Below the pieces are notes generated by a model, which saw nothing but the letters and a program-made list of their open reading frames with translations, searched no databases and was not told the origin of the DNA. Positions 62,947-64,000 of a stretch of 64,000 nt of DNA are shown here, in pieces (the stretch's first letter is position 1; every line of letters starts with the position of its first letter). Both the position numbers and the translations under genes were made by a program. This stretch comes from Ancylomarina sp. 16SWW S1-10-2 (GTDB lineage Bacteria > Bacteroidota > Bacteroidia > Bacteroidales > Marinifilaceae), in contig NZ_SADB01000014.1 of assembly GCF_009669305.1 (NCBI RefSeq), forward strand, positions 52,041 through 116,040, read 5' to 3'.

Positions 62947-63366
62947 TCTGTAATCACTTCTATTATCTGTTCATCTTTTTTAGATAAAGATATCCTACCT
63001 GTTTTCATCAGCAAAAAAAAAGCCTTTTACATAGGGAGCAAAAGTATCCTTACACTACGTTTCATGGATACACTTGCTATTACTTGATTTATTGGTTCTG
63101 TTTGTGTTTTTAAAGTAAGGAGCAACTTATTGACTATTTTGTGCAGACCCATTTAGAGCTTTCATTTCAAGCCTAAAATACACAAAGGCTTCGTATGCGA
63201 ATTTTATCCACTTTTCATTTCTTCTCTAAAAGGATCTTCCATATAGAGATCAAGAAAATGTTTTTCACTCCGTTACAAGCATACACTTGATTTTTTTTTA
63301 TTGCTTGAAATAGAATGTCTTGCTTAAAATAAAAAAAATCAAAGAAAGCAAAAAGAAAGAAAATTT

Positions 63367-63492
63367 AGCCAGGAGTACTAGGGTGCTATCGCATTCTAAA
63401 ATACAAGGCCATGCAAGTACCTCCATAATTATAAGAGATTGTTTTATAAGGCATAGTTTTCGGTAGCCTTGTATTTTATTCTACTACTGGCT
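63367..63492. repeat. Long imperfect inverted repeat
   Basis: A perfect 13-base inverted repeat, TAAAATACAAGGC (63397-63409) and GCCTTGTATTTTA (63466-63478), is extended outward by AGCCAGGAGTACTA (63367-63380) against CTACTACTGGCT (63481-63492). It could form a long cruciform or be an end or transfer-site structure of the neighbouring mobile DNA. Confidence 0.55.
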
Positions 63493-63677
63493 TTGTAAAG
63501 ACTTTCTTTTCTTTTTTTGAATCTTTTTTCTCTTCTTTTAAAGTTATGAACAACAAACTTAATTGAAAGGGAATAGTTTAATTCTGACTTAGGTTTTACA
63601 AGAAAATTTAGATGTCAATCTTATTTAAAACCGTTTATTTCCCTTTTTAAGTATTTGTAGTTAATCAATAAAAAACA

Positions 63678-63710
63678 CCCAAGTTGTTCCCAACTTGGGA
63701 AATTATTTTG
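63678..63710. terminator. Strong hairpin, possibly a minus-strand terminator
   Basis: CCCAAGTTG (63678-63686) and CAACTTGGG (63691-63699) form a nine-base-pair stem with a four-base loop. An A run (63671-63675) lies on the left, which would be a U run in a leftward transcript; the right side has AAATTATTTTG, so both directions are possible. Confidence 0.6.
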
Positions 63711-63767
63711 TTTTAATTGATGAATTTTGATTTGACAAATAAGTTTAAAGAGGGGTATGCAAGATGT

Positions 63768-63786
63768 GTTTTTGTTCCACAAAAAC
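63768..63786. other. Small hairpin upstream of mobilisation gene, possible oriT element
   Basis: GTTTTTGT (63768-63775) and ACAAAAAC (63779-63786) form a perfect eight-base-pair stem with a three-base loop, 75 bases before the mobilisation-type gene. Inverted repeats next to nick sites are usual in transfer origins. This is suggestive only. Confidence 0.25.
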
Positions 63787-63860
63787 GTTTGTGCTTTCCA
63801 GCAGGGACTTTCATCGGAGATGAGAAGCTTGATTCTGCGAAGGCTAATAAATGAAAAGAT

Positions 63861-64000
63861 ATGAGACCTAAAACAGCAGACCAGGATAAATTGGGAGAAG
63901 GGGTTCGGATTCGTTTGACGGAACTGGAAAAGAGATTGCTATTAAAAAGATCTCAGAGGGAAGGCTATAGAACCCTAAGTGATTTTTGCAGGGCAAAATT
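63861..64000 (+). CDS. Mobilisation/relaxosome accessory protein (MobC-like), N-terminal part
   Basis: The frame from the ATG at 63861 is open to the window end (46 residues). It reads VRIRLTELEKRLLLKRSQREG followed by YRTLSDFCRAK, typical of the ribbon-helix-helix DNA-binding start of plasmid/ICE mobilisation proteins of the MobC type in Bacteroidota. A stop in the same frame at 63852 rules out a longer N-terminus. It suggests that an integrated mobilisable element or ICE begins at about this edge. A plain ribbon-helix-helix repressor is the alternative. Confidence 0.6.
   Translation, partial: MRPKTADQDKLGEGVRIRLTELEKRLLLKRSQREGYRTLSDFCRAK

Larger units (their letters stand above)
62874..63860. 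other. Hairpin-rich non-coding region
   Basis: About 990 bases with no credible gene: the small open frames here are low-complexity and lack family motifs. It holds a terminator (62912-62946), an imperfect inverted repeat (63367-63492) flanked by purine-rich (about 63330-63362) and pyrimidine-rich (about 63500-63540) tracts, another strong hairpin (63678-63699) and a small hairpin (63768-63786) just before a mobilisation-type gene. Confidence 0.6.

Noticed and set aside
62872-63087. Open frame of 71 codons after the GH3 relic
   Set aside because: It spans a terminator hairpin and low-complexity AT-rich sequence, with no family motif or conserved composition.
1-64000. CRISPR arrays, rRNA or tRNA genes
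   Set aside because: I saw no regularly spaced repeats and no recognisable tRNA or rRNA sequence; a covariance-model search would be needed to exclude small RNAs.
1-64000. Bacterial microcompartment for fucose breakdown
   Set aside because: No shell proteins or aldehyde dehydrogenases are present, so the lactaldehyde is likely handled elsewhere in the cytoplasm.

Overview
The window looks like the chromosome of a marine-type Bacteroidota bacterium, plausibly a Marinilabiliales-like fermenter (lineage is inference). It is AT-rich, has few Shine-Dalgarno sites, and carries many signal peptides and lipoprotein signals followed by carbohydrate-active enzymes. Almost every gene points rightwards, and 1-62.5 kb reads as one very large locus for degrading an L-fucose-rich, acylated, uronate-containing and partly sulfated polysaccharide (fucoidan or another fucose-containing polysaccharide).

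Layout. 1-1.8 kb: the tail of a sulfatase, an EamA transporter, and a decayed fragment of a second sulfatase. 1.8-26.4 kb: an esterase, two DUF1080 proteins, a heparinase-II/III-like lyase, two poorly characterised probable TIM-barrel hydrolases, GH30, GH31 with a PA14 insert, GH95, a three-domain esterase, two GH29 fucosidases, a CE2-like SGNH esterase and a sialate-O-acetylesterase-type enzyme. 26.5-32.4 kb: a beta-propeller glycosidase, a flavinylated FMN/4Fe-4S membrane protein with an unrecognised membrane-anchored partner, and a GH141-like beta-helix enzyme with a PDZ tail. 32.4-46.5 kb: sulfatase, GH3, CE1 esterase, a second heparinase-like lyase, GH88 unsaturated glucuronyl hydrolase, sodium:solute symporter, a nucleoside-hydrolase-like secreted protein and a divergent GH95. 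46.7-55.2 kb: two FAD-dependent oxidoreductases, an SGNH lipoprotein whose catalytic blocks are in circularly permuted order, another SASA-type esterase, a small SGNH esterase, a ROK kinase and an MFS transporter. 55.4-62.5 kb: an AraC-family regulator divergent from a complete L-fucose pathway (fucI, fucK, fucU, fucP, rhaD-type aldolase). 62.5-64 kb: a GH3 relic, about 1 kb of hairpin-rich non-coding DNA, and the start of a mobilisation-type gene.

How it fits together. Lyases and GH88 would handle uronates, ten esterase domains in eight genes would remove acyl groups, one intact sulfatase plus one truncated by the window edge would remove sulfate, and GH29/GH95/GH141 would release fucose. 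Fucose then enters by FucP and is converted through fuculose and fuculose-1-phosphate to dihydroxyacetone phosphate and lactaldehyde. No SusC/SusD pair, TonB receptor or hybrid two-component regulator is visible in these 64 kb. All functions are read from motifs and family resemblance; no database search was run.
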